A stretch of 64,000 bases of DNA. It comes from Caldimonas brevitalea. Its GTDB lineage: Bacteria; Pseudomonadota; Gammaproteobacteria; Burkholderiales; Burkholderiaceae_C. A program made the position numbers and the translations under genes. Under the pieces are notes generated by a model. The model did no database searches and had not been told where the DNA came from. It was given only the letters and a program-made list of their open reading frames with translations. This document shows positions 8,578-19,018 of the stretch, one piece after another; position 1 is the first letter of the stretch, and every line of letters begins with the position of its first letter. Location: the NCBI RefSeq assembly GCF_001017435.1, contig NZ_CP011371.1, positions 5,456,001 to 5,520,000 of the forward strand. Direction: 5' to 3'.

Positions 8578-9732
8578 ATGCGCAAAACTTGGCTGATTTT
8601 CTCGCAAGCGGTCACGGTGGCCGTGGCCGCGTTGTTCGTCGTCGCAACACTGAAGCCCGAGTGGATGCAGCGCCACCCCGCCAGCGTGGTGCCGACCGTG
8701 TCGATCACCGAGGCCCCGCCCCCGCCGCTGGTCGCTCGCGCCACCGGTGGTTATGCGGCCGCCGCCAAGCGCGCCTCACCGGCCGTCGTCAACATCGCCA
8801 CCAGCAAGGCACCCGCCCGCTCGCCGCAGAGCGAGGACCCGTGGTTCCGCTTCTTCTTCGGTGATCCGGGCCAGGCGCAACCGCAGCTCGGCCTGGGGTC
8901 GGGCGTGATCGTCTCGCCCGAGGGATACGTGCTGACCAACAACCACGTGATCGAAGGCGCCGACGACATCGAGGTGATGTTGAGCGACGGCCGCAAGGCC
9001 CACGCCAAGGTGGTCGGCACCGACCCGGAGACCGACCTGGCCGTGCTCAAGCTGACGCTGGAAAAGCTGCCGGCGATCACCTTCGGCGACTCCGATTCGC
9101 TGGAGGTGGGCGACGTGGTGCTGGCGATCGGCAACCCCTTCGGCGTCGGGCAGACGGTGACCTCGGGCATCGTCAGCGCGCTGGGCCGCAACCAGCTCGG
9201 CATCAACACCTTCGAAAACTTCATCCAGACCGACGCGGCGATCAACCCCGGCAATTCCGGCGGCGCCTTGGTCGACGCCGCCGGCAACCTGATGGGCATC
9301 AACACCGCAATCTACTCGCGTTCGGGCGGCAACATGGGTATCGGCTTCGCGATCCCGGCCTCCACCGCGCGGCAGGTGATGGAGGCGTTGATCAAGGAAG
9401 GCCAGGTCACACGCGGCTGGATCGGCGTGGAGCCGCAGGACCTGACACCCGAGATGGCCGAAACCTTCAACCTGCCGGTGAAGGAAGGTGTGCTGATCAC
9501 CGGTGTGCTGCAAGGCGGGCCGGCGCAGGAAGCCGGCGTGCGACCGGGCGACGTGGTGACGGCGGTGGCCGACCAGAAGGTGAGTTCGACGGTGCAGTTG
9601 TTGAATGCAGTGGCCGCGTTGAAGCCGGAATCGCGCGCGGCCCTGACGGTGCAGCGTGGCGAGAACAAGCTGGAACTGCAGGTTCATGTGGCGCGGCGCC
9701 CCAAGGTGTCGCGGCGCGGCGCCGAACGCTGA
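8578..9732 (+). CDS. DegS/AlgW-like membrane-anchored serine protease with one PDZ domain
   Basis: A 384-residue S1C-family (HtrA) protease. An uncleaved N-terminal anchor (residues 5-24) is followed by a Pro/Ala linker, the trypsin-like domain and one C-terminal PDZ domain (GWIGVEPQDL... to about residue 375). The catalytic triad is intact: His123 (TNNHVIEGAD), Asp153 (ETDLAVLK) and Ser227 (NPGNSGGALVD). One PDZ domain plus an anchor resembles DegS/AlgW, which cut anti-sigma factors in envelope stress, rather than DegP, which has two PDZ domains. The substrate here is unknown. Close to tatC, as in several Burkholderiales by my recollection. Confidence 0.92.
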   Translation: MRKTWLIFSQAVTVAVAALFVVATLKPEWMQRHPASVVPTVSITEAPPPPLVARATGGYAAAAKRASPAVVNIATSKAPARSPQSEDPWFRFFFGDPGQAQPQLGLGSGVIVSPEGYVLTNNHVIEGADDIEVMLSDGRKAHAKVVGTDPETDLAVLKLTLEKLPAITFGDSDSLEVGDVVLAIGNPFGVGQTVTSGIVSALGRNQLGINTFENFIQTDAAINPGNSGGALVDAAGNLMGINTAIYSRSGGNMGIGFAIPASTARQVMEALIKEGQVTRGWIGVEPQDLTPEMAETFNLPVKEGVLITGVLQGGPAQEAGVRPGDVVTAVADQKVSSTVQLLNAVAALKPESRAALTVQRGENKLELQVHVARRPKVSRRGAER

Positions 9733-9854
9733 AGAAGCGCGGCCCCTCCCGGTGCCTTCCAGGGGGGCGCCTGCAGCGGCGCGGGGCCGGCGGCGGCCCG
9801 AGGCAAGAGCCGGAGCGGCATCGCCGCCTCCGGCAGGAGCCGATCTGAACGCCT

Positions 9855-9874
9855 GACCGCCCCGAAAGGCGGTC
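9855..9874. terminator. Stem-loop in the degS-like/tatC convergent gap
   Basis: Perfect 7-bp stem (GACCGCC / GGCGGTC) with loop CCGAAA, inside the 194-nt space between the convergent degS-like and tatC stop codons. No T tract follows, so this is only a candidate bidirectional terminator. I see nothing else in this gap. Confidence 0.35.
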
Positions 9875-9926
9875 CAAGCGGATGTACGGCGCGCACCGGC
9901 GGGCATCTACCACGCCGTACCGCCGA

Positions 9927-10721
9927 TCAGGCCGGCGTATCTTCCTCGGCGTCCGGCGCCTTGGTGTGCTTGATGAACACCTGCGCCGCCCAGATGCCGA
10001 CCTCGTAGAGCAAACACATCGGCACCGCCAGCGCCAGTTGCGAGATCACGTCGGGCGGCGTGACGATGGCCGCGACGATGAAGGCCAGCACGATGAAGTA
10101 GCTGCGAAAGGCCTTCAGTTTCTCGATGCTCACCATACCCAGCCGCGCCAGCACCACGACGACGATGGGCACCTCGAAGGCGAGACCGAAGGCAAGGAAC
10201 ATGGTCAGCACGAAGCTGAGATAGGCCTCGATGTCCGGCGCCGCGGTGATGCTCTTGGGCGCGAAGCTCTGGATGAATGCGAACACCTGGCCGAACACGA
10301 AGAAATAGCAGAACCCCACCCCGACCAGGAACAACAGCGTGCTCGAGATCACCAGCGGCAGCACCAGCTTTTTCTCGTGCGAATAGAGCCCCGGCGCGAC
10401 GAAAGCCCACACCTGGTAGAGCACCACCGGCAGGGCCAGCAAAAACCCCGCCATCAGCGTGATCTTGAGCGGCACGATGAAGGGCGAGATGACGTTGGTC
10501 GCGATCAGCGTCGCGCCCTGGGGCAGGTGCGAGACCAGCGGCGCGGCCAGCAGGTCGTAGAGCCCGGAGGGGCCGGGCCACAGCGCCAGCGCACCGAAGG
10601 CGATGCCGACCGCGATCAGCGCACGGATCAGCCGGTCGCGCAGTTCGACCAGATGTGAGACAAAAGGCTGCTCGGTCCCCTCCAGTTCGTCGCGGGGATC
10701 TTCGTTGGACGGATGGCTCAC
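9927..10721 (-). CDS. tatC: Sec-independent (Tat) translocase subunit TatC
   Basis: Six-span inner-membrane receptor for twin-arginine signal peptides. The 264-residue product starts at a GTG (10721) whose GTGA overlaps the tatB stop codon; the frame extends upstream but those residues lie inside tatB. TatC hallmarks are [16 protein letters not shown] at the N-terminus, the [22 protein letters not shown] segment (split here as [16 protein letters not shown]), the [14 protein letters not shown] region and [10 protein letters not shown] hydrophilic acidic tail ([14 protein letters not shown]) ends the protein. It is the last gene of the long minus-strand cluster. Confidence 0.95.
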   Translation of the reverse strand: MSHPSNEDPRDELEGTEQPFVSHLVELRDRLIRALIAVGIAFGALALWPGPSGLYDLLAAPLVSHLPQGATLIATNVISPFIVPLKITLMAGFLLALPVVLYQVWAFVAPGLYSHEKKLVLPLVISSTLLFLVGVGFCYFFVFGQVFAFIQSFAPKSITAAPDIEAYLSFVLTMFLAFGLAFEVPIVVVVLARLGMVSIEKLKAFRSYFIVLAFIVAAIVTPPDVISQLALAVPMCLLYEVGIWAAQVFIKHTKAPDAEEDTPA

Positions 10722-11224
10722 GGACGGGCTTTCGATGCAGCGCGCGGCGGACGGAAGCGGGCCACACGCGCGGCGCCGGATTGGGCGCGCGTGCGCACGC
10801 CGTGGCGCTGCTTGTACCACTGCGGCACCGCGCCGCGCTTCAGGCGCCAGTTCTTCTTCGGATGTTTGTATTGCGGTGCGGGCGGTTCCCAGCCGTGGTC
10901 GGCCAGGGCTTCCGGGTCGCTCGCGCGGTTTGAGCCGGTGGCATCGGACCAGGCTTGCTCGAATTCGGTCGACGCGTCGTGCACCTCGCGCGAAATCGAT
11001 TGCTCCACATTGCGCGCCGCGTCCTCGAACTCGCCGCGCATCTTCTTGAGCTCTTCGAGTTCGATCGAGCGGTTGACCTCCGCCTTCACGTCGGCCACAT
11101 AACGCTGCGCCTTGCCGAGCAGATGGCCGACCGTGCGGGCCACGCGGGGCAGGCGCTCGGGCCCGATGACGATCAGGGCCACCGTGCCGATCAACGCCAG
11201 CTTGTCAAAACCGAGATCGATCAT
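10718..11224 (-). CDS. tatB: Tat translocase subunit TatB
   Basis: Single-span receptor partner of TatC. The 168-residue product has the typical start [20 protein letters not shown], the hinge GPERLP, then a long amphipathic helix ([20 protein letters not shown]) and a charged C-terminal tail. This combination separates TatB from TatA. It lies between tatA and tatC, with a 4-nt overlap into tatC. Confidence 0.95.
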   Translation of the reverse strand: MIDLGFDKLALIGTVALIVIGPERLPRVARTVGHLLGKAQRYVADVKAEVNRSIELEELKKMRGEFEDAARNVEQSISREVHDASTEFEQAWSDATGSNRASDPEALADHGWEPPAPQYKHPKKNWRLKRGAVPQWYKQRHGVRTRAQSGAARVARFRPPRAASKARP

Positions 11225-11288
11225 GGGATGTCACGCCGCGGGTGGTCAGGGGCCGCCCCGGGCCGGCCGCGGCGGCGCTCGGGTCGCG

Positions 11289-11513
11289 TCACGACTTGCT
11301 CTTGGCCTCGACGTCGATGGTCGACTTGTCGGCCGCCTTGTCGGTGGTCACCTGCTGGGCCGGGCTGTCGGCCGCGCCGTCGCGCATGCCGTCCTTGAAA
11401 CCCTTGACCGCACCGCCCAGGTCGGACCCCATGTTCTTGAGCTTTTTGGTGCCAAACACCAGCACGACGATCAACAGCACGATCAACCAGTGCCAGATGC
11501 TGAAGGAACCCAT
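11289..11513 (-). CDS. tatA: Tat translocase subunit TatA
   Basis: Pore-forming small subunit of the Tat system. The 74-residue product has the N-terminal span in [20 protein letters not shown], the hinge [13 protein letters not shown], an amphipathic helix ([13 protein letters not shown]) and a polar tail, all typical of TatA/E. First gene of tatABC, 34 nt after hinT. Likely Tat clients in this window are the Rieske protein and the OpgD-like protein. Confidence 0.95.
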   Translation of the reverse strand: MGSFSIWHWLIVLLIVVLVFGTKKLKNMGSDLGGAVKGFKDGMRDGAADSPAQQVTTDKAADKSTIDVEAKSKS

Positions 11514-11547
11514 GATCTTCTCCTTACGACAGAGTCAAATTTTAAAG

Positions 11548-11895
11548 TCAGCCGATCTTCCAGGGCCGCGGACCGCCCATGACATGGACATGGAGGTGGT
11601 ATACCTCTTGCCCACCGTCGACGCCGGTGTTGACCACAGTGCGGAAACCGTTGGTCGCCCCCTGCTCCCGCGCCAGTTTGGGCGCCAGCGCGAGCATCCG
11701 GCCCAGCAGCGCCTCGTGCTCGTCGCCCACCTCGAACAGCGAGGGGACGTGCAGCTTGGGAATGATCAAAAAATGGATGGGCGCGTGCGGCCGGATGTCG
11801 TGGAACACCAGCAGTTCCTCGTTTTCGAAGACTTTCTTCGACGGGATCTGGCCATCGACGATCTTGCAGAAGATGCAGTTCGGGTCTCGGTTCAT
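11548..11895 (-). CDS. hinT: HIT family purine nucleoside phosphoramidase
   Basis: A 115-residue histidine-triad protein of the HINT branch, hydrolysing AMP-lysine-type phosphoramidates. The HxHxHxx motif is HLHVHVMG near the C-terminus. The N-terminal CIFCKIVDGQIPSKK and the mid-protein FLIIPKLHVPSLFEV segments match the family. It lies just after the small membrane protein gene (7 nt) and before tatA. Confidence 0.93.
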   Translation of the reverse strand: MNRDPNCIFCKIVDGQIPSKKVFENEELLVFHDIRPHAPIHFLIIPKLHVPSLFEVGDEHEALLGRMLALAPKLAREQGATNGFRTVVNTGVDGGQEVYHLHVHVMGGPRPWKIG

Positions 11896-11902
11896 GCTGG
11901 TC

Positions 11903-12274
11903 TCAAATGGGACGGTTGGCGGACAAATTCATCCAGCCGCGGATGATGCGGTAGAGAAGCCAGATCGAAATCAGGGTCCAGGCGATCATGCCGGGCACCA
12001 GGAACAGCAGCCACAACGGCAGGGTCAGCAGGTAAAGCCCGCCCGCCCAGAGCACCGAGCGGATGCGCCAGCTGAAGTGCGATGCCTGCCACGTGCCGGC
12101 GGCGTCGTCTTTCTTGACCAGGTCGAGGATGATGGCGACCAGCAGCAGCGCCACGCCGGCCTGCACGCCCGGCAGCACCGCGGCAACCGCGACGATGGTG
12201 TGCAGCAGGTAGCTGACGACACCCAGGGACTTGAGCGAGCGCTCGCGCTCGCCGAGGTCGATGATCTCGCTCAT
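11903..12274 (-). CDS. Small membrane protein, DUF4870-like
   Basis: A 123-residue protein with three or four predicted spans ([54 protein letters not shown] and [20 protein letters not shown], as I read them). The pattern resembles DUF4870-type proteins, but this is recognition by eye. Its ATG overlaps the hisE stop codon as ATGA, so it is translationally coupled to the his genes. A co-oriented membrane gene at this place is common between hisE and hinT in Burkholderiales, by recollection. Function unknown. Confidence 0.75.
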   Translation of the reverse strand: MSEIIDLGERERSLKSLGVVSYLLHTIVAVAAVLPGVQAGVALLLVAIILDLVKKDDAAGTWQASHFSWRIRSVLWAGGLYLLTLPLWLLFLVPGMIAWTLISIWLLYRIIRGWMNLSANRPI

Positions 12275-12639
12275 GGCGTGTTGGCCTCCTTGTCACTGCC
12301 CGCCGCCGGCGCAGGTGCACCGCGGCGCGCGAACTCTTCCAGACCCGACAACCCCTCGCGGCGTTCCAGTTCGGCCAGCACCTGCTCGGGGCCGAGGCCG
12401 AAGTGCGCCAGCGCCACCATCGAGTGGAACCACAGGTCGGCCACCTCGTAGACGATCTTGGCGGTGTCGCCGTCCTTGGCGGCCATCACCGTCTCGGTGG
12501 CTTCTTCGCCGACTTTCTTCAGGATGGCGTCGGTGCCCTTGTGGAACAACCGGGCCACATACGACGCCTGCGGGTCGCCGCCCTTGCGCGACTCGATGAC
12601 CGCGGCCAGGCGCTCCAGGGTTTGGTTGGATGACGTCAT
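12271..12639 (-). CDS. hisE: Phosphoribosyl-ATP pyrophosphatase
   Basis: Second step of histidine synthesis: PR-ATP to PR-AMP plus diphosphate. The 122-residue product shows the all-alpha NTP-pyrophosphatase motif [18 protein letters not shown] and [14 protein letters not shown], with the acidic metal ligands. The ATG at 12639 overlaps the hisI stop as ATGA and is preferred to the in-frame upstream start inside hisI. HisE and HisI are separate proteins here, not the HisIE fusion of enterobacteria. Confidence 0.95.
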   Translation of the reverse strand: MTSSNQTLERLAAVIESRKGGDPQASYVARLFHKGTDAILKKVGEEATETVMAAKDGDTAKIVYEVADLWFHSMVALAHFGLGPEQVLAELERREGLSGLEEFARRGAPAPAAGSDKEANTP

Positions 12640-13025
12640 TTGTAGATCCGTTCCGGGTCTTTCAAGACCGGATCGACGGCTTGCCACTGGCCGTTCCGCA
12701 GCACGCTGAAAAAGCAGGAATGGCGGCCGGTGTGGCAGGCGATGCCGGGCTCGTGGCCGAGTTGCTCGACCGTCAGCAGCACCACGTCGGCGTCACAGTC
12801 GATGCGCAGCTCGTGCACCTTCTGGATGTGGCCGGATTCCTCGCCCTTGTGCCAGAGCCGCCCGCGCGACCGGCTCCAGTACACGGCCTCGCCCAGTTCG
12901 GCCGTCTTGGCCAGGGCCTCGCGGTTCATGAAGGCGAACATCAGCACGTCTTTGCTGCCACGCTCCTGCGCGATGACAGGCACGAGGCCCTGCTCGTCCC
13001 ACTTCACTTGATCTAGCCAGTTCAT
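12636..13025 (-). CDS. hisI: Phosphoribosyl-AMP cyclohydrolase
   Basis: Third step of histidine synthesis, opening the adenine ring of PR-AMP. The 129-residue product has the zinc and magnesium sites typical of the family: [23 protein letters not shown] and [13 protein letters not shown]. The ATG is at 13025. It lies 51 nt after hisF and overlaps hisE by 4 nt. Confidence 0.96.
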   Translation of the reverse strand: MNWLDQVKWDEQGLVPVIAQERGSKDVLMFAFMNREALAKTAELGEAVYWSRSRGRLWHKGEESGHIQKVHELRIDCDADVVLLTVEQLGHEPGIACHTGRHSCFFSVLRNGQWQAVDPVLKDPERIYK

Positions 13026-13076
13026 CCCGGCAGTGTAGCAACCGCGTGTGACGCGGCGGCGGCGGGGCCGAAAGCG

Positions 13077-13835
13077 TCAGTTGCGCACCGGAATGCCGCG
13101 CGATGCCATCAGTTGCTTGGCCTGGCCCACGGTGTACTCGCCGTAGTGGAAGATGCTCGCCGCCAACACGGCGTCGGCGCGGCCCTCCTGGATGCCGGCG
13201 GCCAGGTGTTCCAGGTTGCCGACACCACCCGAGGCGATCACCGGCACCGGCACCGCGTCGCTGACGGCGCGCGTCAGGGCCAGGTCGAAGCCGCTCTTGG
13301 TGCCGTCGCGGTCCATGCTGGTCAGCAGGATCTCGCCGGCGCCGTGTTCGGCCATCTGCCGCGCCCAGTCGACCGCGTCGAGGCCGGTGTTCTTGCGCCC
13401 GCCATGCGTGTAGACGTCCCAGCCGCCGCCCGGGCGCGCCTTGGCGTCGATCGCGACGACGATACATTGCGCGCCGTACTTGCGCGACGCGTCGCGGATC
13501 ACCTGCGGGTTCGCGACCGCAGCCGAGTTGAAGCTCACCTTGTCGGCGCCCGCATTCAACAGCCGCCGCACGTCTTCGACCGTGCGCACGCCGCCGCCCA
13601 CCGTCAGCGGGATGAACACCTGGCTGGCGACCGCCTCGATGATCGGCAGGATCAGGTCACGGCCGTCGCTGGTGGCGGTGATGTCGAGAAAGGTCAGCTC
13701 ATCGGCGCCCTGCTCGTTGTAACGAGCGGCGATTTCGACCGGGTCGCCCGCGTCGCGCAGTTCAACGAAGTTGACACCCTTGACGACCCGGCCGCCGGTG
13801 ACGTCGAGGCAGGGGATGATACGTTTGGCGAGCAT
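13077..13835 (-). CDS. hisF: Imidazole glycerol phosphate synthase, cyclase subunit
   Basis: TIM-barrel subunit of IGP synthase; uses ammonia from HisH to close the imidazole ring and release AICAR. The 252-residue product starts [20 protein letters not shown], containing the catalytic Asp at position 11. The second catalytic Asp lies in [13 protein letters not shown]. Phosphate-binding glycine loops ([21 protein letters not shown]) are present. It follows hisA, 30 nt downstream. Confidence 0.97.
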   Translation of the reverse strand: MLAKRIIPCLDVTGGRVVKGVNFVELRDAGDPVEIAARYNEQGADELTFLDITATSDGRDLILPIIEAVASQVFIPLTVGGGVRTVEDVRRLLNAGADKVSFNSAAVANPQVIRDASRKYGAQCIVVAIDAKARPGGGWDVYTHGGRKNTGLDAVDWARQMAEHGAGEILLTSMDRDGTKSGFDLALTRAVSDAVPVPVIASGGVGNLEHLAAGIQEGRADAVLAASIFHYGEYTVGQAKQLMASRGIPVRN

Positions 13836-13865
13836 GGCGACAAATGGTGTGGGGGGGAGGACGGC

Positions 13866-14615
13866 TCAACCGCCCCCGCCGTTGAGTTGATCGGCGCGCT
13901 GCTGTGCGGCGACGAAGTCGAGGGCGCCGGTGTAGATCGCCCGGCCGCAGATCACGCCTTCGACACCTTCGCTCTCCACGGCGCAGAGCTTCTCGATGTC
14001 GGCCAGGTTGCTCAGTCCGCCCGAGGCGATCACCGGGATGCTGAGCGCTTGCGCCAGCTTGACGGTGGCGTCGATGTTGATGCCGGTGAGCATGCCGTCG
14101 CGGCCGATGTCGGTGTAGATCACGGCTTCGACGCCGTAATCCTCGAACTTGCGCGCCAGGTCCACCACTTCGTGGCCCGACAGTTTCGACCAGCCGTCGG
14201 TCGCCACCTTGCCGTCCTTGGCGTCGAGCCCGACGATGATGTGGCCGCCGAAGGCGGTGCAGGCGTCTTTCAAAAAGCCCGGGTTCTTCACCGCGGCGGT
14301 GCCGATGATCACGTAGCTGAGGCCGTCGTCGAGGTAGCGCTCGACGGTGTCGAGGTCGCGGATACCGCCGCCGAGCTGCACCGGTATCTCGTCGCCGACC
14401 TCGGCCAGGATGCTCTTGATGGCCGCCTCGTTGACCGGTTTGCCGGCAAAGGCGCCGTTCAGGTCGACCAGGTGCAGCCGCCTCGCGCCTGCCTCCAGCC
14501 AACGCCGGGCCATGGCGGCCGGGTCTTCTCCGAAGGTGGTGGAGTCGTTCATGTCACCCTGTTTCAGGCGCACGCACTGGCCGTCTTTCAGGTCGATGGC
14601 AGGGATCAGCAACAT
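13866..14615 (-). CDS. hisA: ProFAR isomerase (phosphoribosylformimino-AICAR-P isomerase)
   Basis: TIM-barrel isomerase of histidine synthesis converting ProFAR to PRFAR. The 249-residue product starts [20 protein letters not shown] with the catalytic Asp at position 8. The general-acid Asp is in [14 protein letters not shown]. Phosphate loops [11 protein letters not shown] and [11 protein letters not shown] are visible. It lies 58 nt after hisH and is a paralogue of the next gene, hisF. Confidence 0.97.
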   Translation of the reverse strand: MLLIPAIDLKDGQCVRLKQGDMNDSTTFGEDPAAMARRWLEAGARRLHLVDLNGAFAGKPVNEAAIKSILAEVGDEIPVQLGGGIRDLDTVERYLDDGLSYVIIGTAAVKNPGFLKDACTAFGGHIIVGLDAKDGKVATDGWSKLSGHEVVDLARKFEDYGVEAVIYTDIGRDGMLTGINIDATVKLAQALSIPVIASGGLSNLADIEKLCAVESEGVEGVICGRAIYTGALDFVAAQQRADQLNGGGG

Positions 14616-14673
14616 AGCCGAAGCGATGGGAGGTGGAGGAATGGGGGGCGGAGAGAGGAGGTGTGCAGTGCCG

Positions 14674-15318
14674 TCAAGGCTTCCAGGTCAGGAAGTTGCG
14701 GTACAGGGCGAGGCCGTGGTCTGCGCTCTTCTCCGGGTGGAACTGCGTGGCAAAAATATTATCCCGGCCCACAGCACAGGTAAAGCGAACGCCGTACTCG
14801 GTTTCCCCCGTGCTGTGGTGCGGATGCCGCGTGCGGGCATGGAAGCTGTGGACGAAATAGAAGTAGGCGCCGTCGGGAATGCCAGCCCAGATCGCATGAG
14901 GTTGTGACTGGAACACCCGGTTCCAGCCCATTTGAGGCACCTTGTAACGACTGCCGTCGGGCTGGATCTGCCCGTCGAGCTGGAACCGCACCACGTCGCC
15001 GGGGATCAGCCCCAGGCCCTCGGTGGGGCCCTCTTCGCTTGATTCGAGCAGCATTTGCATGCCGACGCACACCCCCAGCAAGGGCTTGTGCGCCGCGGCA
15101 TGCAGCACCGCCTCCTGCAGCCCGGAGGCCGCCAGTTCGTGCATGCAATCGGGCATCGCGCCCTGGCCGGGCAACACCACCCGCTCTGCCGCATAGACCT
15201 CGTCGGCACGGCTGGTCACCACCACCTGCACACCCGAGCCTTGCGCCGCATGAAGCACCGCCTGCGAAACCGAACGCAGGTTGCCCATGCCGTAGTCGAC
15301 AACTGCAACGGTGGGCAT
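14674..15318 (-). CDS. hisH: Imidazole glycerol phosphate synthase, glutaminase subunit
   Basis: Class I glutamine amidotransferase subunit that feeds ammonia to HisF. The 214-residue product has the nucleophile elbow GVCVGMQML (Cys) and the His/Glu pair in [12 protein letters not shown]. The N-terminus [14 protein letters not shown] is typical. It follows hisB by 3 nt and precedes hisA. Confidence 0.96.
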   Translation of the reverse strand: MPTVAVVDYGMGNLRSVSQAVLHAAQGSGVQVVVTSRADEVYAAERVVLPGQGAMPDCMHELAASGLQEAVLHAAAHKPLLGVCVGMQMLLESSEEGPTEGLGLIPGDVVRFQLDGQIQPDGSRYKVPQMGWNRVFQSQPHAIWAGIPDGAYFYFVHSFHARTRHPHHSTGETEYGVRFTCAVGRDNIFATQFHPEKSADHGLALYRNFLTWKP

Positions 15319-15321
15319 GGC

Positions 15322-15933
15322 TTAGAGAGATCCTTTGGTGGAGGGAATGATGCCGGCCATGCGAGGGTCCAGCTCGAGGGCCATGCGCAGCGCACGCGCA
15401 AAAGCCTTGAACACCGTCTCGCACTGATGGTGCGCATTCTCGCCACGCAAGTTGTCGATGTGAAGCGTCACCAGCGCATGATTGACGAAACCCTGGAAGA
15501 ACTCATAGGCCAACTGTGTGTCGAACGCGCCAATCGAGCCGGCTTTGAAGGGCACGTGCATCGTCAACCCGGGTCGACCCGAGAAATCGACCACCACACG
15601 CGACAACGCTTCGTCGAGCGGCACATAGGCATGGCCGTAGCGGCGCAGCCCCTTCTTGTCGCCGACCGCTTTCGCCACCGCCTGGCCCAGCGTGATGCCG
15701 ACGTCTTCGACCGTGTGGTGGCCGTCGATGTGCAGGTCGCCCTTGGCGTCGATCTCGAGGTCGATCAGCCCGTGGCGGGCGATCTGGTCGAGCATGTGGT
15801 CGAAAAAGCCGATGCCGGTGGACAACCGGGCGACGCCGGTGCCGTCGAGGTCGACGCGCACGCGGATCTGGGTTTCGGCGGTGTTGCGCGTGACTTCGGC
15901 CACGCGCGTCGATCGGGTCTCGGGTGTCGTCAT
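15322..15933 (-). CDS. hisB: Imidazoleglycerol-phosphate dehydratase
   Basis: Manganese-dependent dehydratase of histidine synthesis; monofunctional, without the phosphatase domain of the E. coli bifunctional HisB. About 203 residues with the duplicated metal-binding motifs: [11 protein letters not shown] and [14 protein letters not shown], then [17 protein letters not shown]. Two starts are possible: ATG 15945, which overlaps the hisC stop as ATGA, and ATG 15933 (MTTPETRS), which has GAGG 6 nt upstream. I prefer 15933. Confidence 0.95.
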   Translation of the reverse strand: MTTPETRSTRVAEVTRNTAETQIRVRVDLDGTGVARLSTGIGFFDHMLDQIARHGLIDLEIDAKGDLHIDGHHTVEDVGITLGQAVAKAVGDKKGLRRYGHAYVPLDEALSRVVVDFSGRPGLTMHVPFKAGSIGAFDTQLAYEFFQGFVNHALVTLHIDNLRGENAHHQCETVFKAFARALRMALELDPRMAGIIPSTKGSL

Positions 15934-15941
15934 TTCGGGCC

Positions 15942-17021
15942 TCATGCCACGCTCTCGCGCAAGGCGGCGATCATCAAGTCGTTCTCTTCGGCGGTGCCGA
16001 CGGTCAGGCGCAAACAGTTGGCCAGTGCCGGGATGCTCGACACCTTCTTCACCAGCACGCCGCGCTGCTTCAAGTGCGCGAAGCTGCGCTCGGCGTCGGG
16101 CATGCGCACCAGCACCATGTTGGCGTCGCTCGGAAAGGGCAACACGCCGGGCATCTCGCGCAAGGCCTCGATCAGACGCTCGCGCTCGGCCCTGAGCAAG
16201 GCCGCCTGTCGGGCGAACTCGGTCTCGTGTTCCAGTGCGAACAAGGCGGCTTCACAGTTGAGCACGCTGATGTTGTAGGGCGGGCGCACCTTTTCGATCT
16301 GCTCGATCAGGCTGCTTCGCCCCATCATGTAGCCGATCCGCACGCCGGCCAGGCCGAACTTGCTCATCGTGCGCATCAGGATCACGTGCTCGTGGCGCGT
16401 CAGGCGGTCGAGATAGGTCTTGCTGGAGAACGGCTGGTAGGCCTCGTCGATCACCACCAGCCCGGGCGCAGCCTGCACCACCCGCTCGATGATGGTGTCG
16501 TCGAACAAATTGGCGGTCGGGTTGTTCGGGTAGGCGATGTAGACCAGCGCGGGCCGGTGCGTTTCGATGGCGGCCAGCATCGCCGGCTCATCGAGGTCGA
16601 ACCGGTCCGGCGTCAGCGGCACGCCGACGTAGTTCAAGCCGTGCAGTTCGGCCGACACCGCATACATCACGAAACCGGGCGACGGCGCCACCACGCTCGC
16701 ACCCGGCCGGTTGCAGCACAGGGCCAACAGCGAGATCAGCTCGTCCGAGCCGTTGCCCAGCATCAGCGCGTAACCCTCGGGCAGCCCCGCGTGGCGCGCC
16801 AAGGCGCGGCGCAGGTCTTCGACCCGGTCGCCGGGGTAACGGTTGAGCGCGACGGCCCCCAGGCGCTCGCCCAGTTCGCGCTGCAGCGCGAGCGGCAGCG
16901 TGTAGGGGTTTTCCATCGCGTCGAGCTTGACGTAGCCGGCGCTCGGCTGCACCACGTAGGGCAGCATGGCCTGCAGATCGGGCCGCAAAAAGGCCGACAT
17001 GCGTTGTTCGAGGCTGGCCAT
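15942..17021 (-). CDS. hisC: Histidinol-phosphate aminotransferase
   Basis: PLP-dependent fold-type I aminotransferase converting imidazole acetol phosphate to histidinol phosphate. About 359 residues. The PLP lysine lies in [17 protein letters not shown]. Other motifs are [11 protein letters not shown] near the N-terminus, [11 protein letters not shown] and YPNNPTAN. The ATG at 17021 ([16 protein letters not shown]) has GGAG 6 nt upstream and begins 1 nt after the hisD stop codon. Confidence 0.96.
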   Translation of the reverse strand: MASLEQRMSAFLRPDLQAMLPYVVQPSAGYVKLDAMENPYTLPLALQRELGERLGAVALNRYPGDRVEDLRRALARHAGLPEGYALMLGNGSDELISLLALCCNRPGASVVAPSPGFVMYAVSAELHGLNYVGVPLTPDRFDLDEPAMLAAIETHRPALVYIAYPNNPTANLFDDTIIERVVQAAPGLVVIDEAYQPFSSKTYLDRLTRHEHVILMRTMSKFGLAGVRIGYMMGRSSLIEQIEKVRPPYNISVLNCEAALFALEHETEFARQAALLRAERERLIEALREMPGVLPFPSDANMVLVRMPDAERSFAHLKQRGVLVKKVSSIPALANCLRLTVGTAEENDLMIAALRESVA

Positions 17022-17022
17022 C

Positions 17023-18354
17023 TCAAGCTCCTTCGGGGGTGTCGTCGGACAAACGCATTTCGGCCGCGCGCGCATGCGCCTGCAACCCCTCGCCATAGGC
17101 CAGCTCGGCGGCGATGGGGCCGAGCGCCTGCGCGCCGGTGGGGCTGACCTCGATCAGGCTGGAACGCTTCTGGAAGTCGTAGACGCCGAGCGGCGACGAG
17201 AACCGGGCCGTGCCGGAGGTCGGCAGCACATGGTTGGGCCCGGCGCAGTAGTCGCCGAGCGACTCGCTGGTATAGGCCCCCAGGAAGATCGCGCCGGCAT
17301 GCCGCAACAGCGGCTCCCAGCGATGCGGGTCGCGCGACGACACCTCCAGGTGTTCCGGCGCGATGCGGTTGCTGATCTCGCAGGCCTCTTCCATGCTGCG
17401 GGTGTGGATCAAGGCGCCGCGGCCTTCGAGCGAAGCGCGGATCACGTCGCGGCGCGGCATCTCGGGCAGCAGCCGATCGATTTCGGCCCGCACGCGCTCG
17501 AGGTAGCCGGCGTCGGGGCACAGCAGGATGCTTTGCGCCAGCTCGTCGTGCTCGGCCTGGCTGAACAAATCCATCGCGACCCAGTCGGGCGGCGTGCTGC
17601 CATCGGCCAGCACCAGGATTTCGCTCGGGCCGGCGATCATGTCGATGCCGACGGTGCCGAAGACGTGCTTCTTCGCACTGGCCACATAGGCATTGCCGGG
17701 GCCGGTGATCTTGTCGACCTTGGGCACCGTCGCGGTGCCATAGGCGAGCGCCGCCACCGCCTGCGCCCCGCCGATCGTGAAGGCGCGGTGGACGCCGGCG
17801 ACGGCCGCCGCCGCCAACACCAGCGCGTTTTTCTCGCCGCGCGGCGTCGGCACCACCATGACGATCTCGCCGACACCGGCAACCTGCGCCGGGATGGCGT
17901 TCATCAGCACACTCGACGGATAGGCGGCCTTGCCGCCCGGCACGTAGATGCCGACGCGGTCGAGCGGCGTGACCTTCTGGCCCAGCAGCGTGCCGTCGTC
18001 GTCGTGGTAGCTCCACGAGCGCCCGCAGGCCTCGAGCTGGCGCTCGTGGTAGGCCCGCACCCGCCGTGCCGCCGCCTCCAGCGCCTGGCGCTGGGCGGGG
18101 GTGATCTGCTCGAGCGCGGCGCGCAACTCGGTTTGCGTCAGCTCCAGCGCGGCGACCGAGGTCGCACCCAGTGCGTCGAAACGGTTGGTGTAGTCGAGCA
18201 CCGCGGCGTCACCACGGCCGCGCACGTCGGCCAGGATCTCGGCCACGCGCTGCTCGATCGCATGATCCGTCTCGGCCGCCCAATGCAGCGCGCGATGGAA
18301 TTCGGCTTCGAAGTCCGGCGCGGTGGTGGCGAGTTGACGGATCTGCACCTTCAT
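17023..18354 (-). CDS. hisD: Histidinol dehydrogenase
   Basis: Zinc enzyme making the last two NAD-dependent oxidations, histidinol to histidine. The 443-residue product has the family segments [31 protein letters not shown], the zinc-ligand stretch [15 protein letters not shown] and, near the C-terminus, [14 protein letters not shown]. It lies 7 nt after hisG. Confidence 0.97.
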   Translation of the reverse strand: MKVQIRQLATTAPDFEAEFHRALHWAAETDHAIEQRVAEILADVRGRGDAAVLDYTNRFDALGATSVAALELTQTELRAALEQITPAQRQALEAAARRVRAYHERQLEACGRSWSYHDDDGTLLGQKVTPLDRVGIYVPGGKAAYPSSVLMNAIPAQVAGVGEIVMVVPTPRGEKNALVLAAAAVAGVHRAFTIGGAQAVAALAYGTATVPKVDKITGPGNAYVASAKKHVFGTVGIDMIAGPSEILVLADGSTPPDWVAMDLFSQAEHDELAQSILLCPDAGYLERVRAEIDRLLPEMPRRDVIRASLEGRGALIHTRSMEEACEISNRIAPEHLEVSSRDPHRWEPLLRHAGAIFLGAYTSESLGDYCAGPNHVLPTSGTARFSSPLGVYDFQKRSSLIEVSPTGAQALGPIAAELAYGEGLQAHARAAEMRLSDDTPEGA

Positions 18355-18361
18355 GACGAGG

Positions 18362-19018
18362 TCACCTTGGGTTGGGGTTGGAAGACGAGACGACGCTTTC
18401 GAACACGTCGATGATGCGGCGGATCGGCTCGCGCTTGAGCTTGAGCGCCGCCTGGTTGACGACGAGGCGCGACGAGATCTCCATGATCTGCTCGACCTCG
18501 ACGAGATGGTTGGCTTTCAGGGTGCTGCCGGTGGACACCAGGTCGACGATGGCATCGGCCAGCCCGGTCAGCGGCGCCAGCTCCATCGAGCCGTAGAGCT
18601 TGATCAGGTCGACGTGCACACCCTTGTCGGCGAAGTGCTGGCGCGCCACGGTGGTGTACTTGGTCGCCACCCGCACCCGCGAGCCCTGCTTGACCGCGGC
18701 GCCGTAATCGAAGTCGGCACGCACCGCGACGCTCATGCGGCATTTGGCGATGCGCAGGTCGAGCGGCTGGTACAGGCCCTGGCCGCCGTGCTCGAGCAGC
18801 ACGTCCTTGCCGGCCACGCCGAGGTCGGCGCCGCCGTATTGCACGTAGGTCGGCACGTCGGTGGCGCGCACCAGCACCACCCGCACATCGTCGCGGTTGG
18901 TCGGCAGGATCAGCTTGCGCGACTTCTCGGGGTCTTCGGTGACCTCGATGCCGGCCGCCTTCAACAGCGGCAGCGTCTCTTCGAAGATACGTCCCTTGGA
19001 CAGTGCCAGCGTGATCAT
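18362..19018 (-). CDS. hisG: ATP phosphoribosyltransferase, short catalytic form
   Basis: First, committed step of histidine synthesis: ATP plus PRPP. The 218-residue length marks the short form, which lacks the C-terminal regulatory ACT-like domain and needs HisZ for feedback control. Typical segments are [33 protein letters not shown], and the PRPP loop [18 protein letters not shown]. No hisZ lies in this window, so it must be elsewhere. The ATG overlaps the murA stop as ATGA, tying the his genes to murA. Confidence 0.96.
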   Translation of the reverse strand: MITLALSKGRIFEETLPLLKAAGIEVTEDPEKSRKLILPTNRDDVRVVLVRATDVPTYVQYGGADLGVAGKDVLLEHGGQGLYQPLDLRIAKCRMSVAVRADFDYGAAVKQGSRVRVATKYTTVARQHFADKGVHVDLIKLYGSMELAPLTGLADAIVDLVSTGSTLKANHLVEVEQIMEISSRLVVNQAALKLKREPIRRIIDVFESVVSSSNPNPR

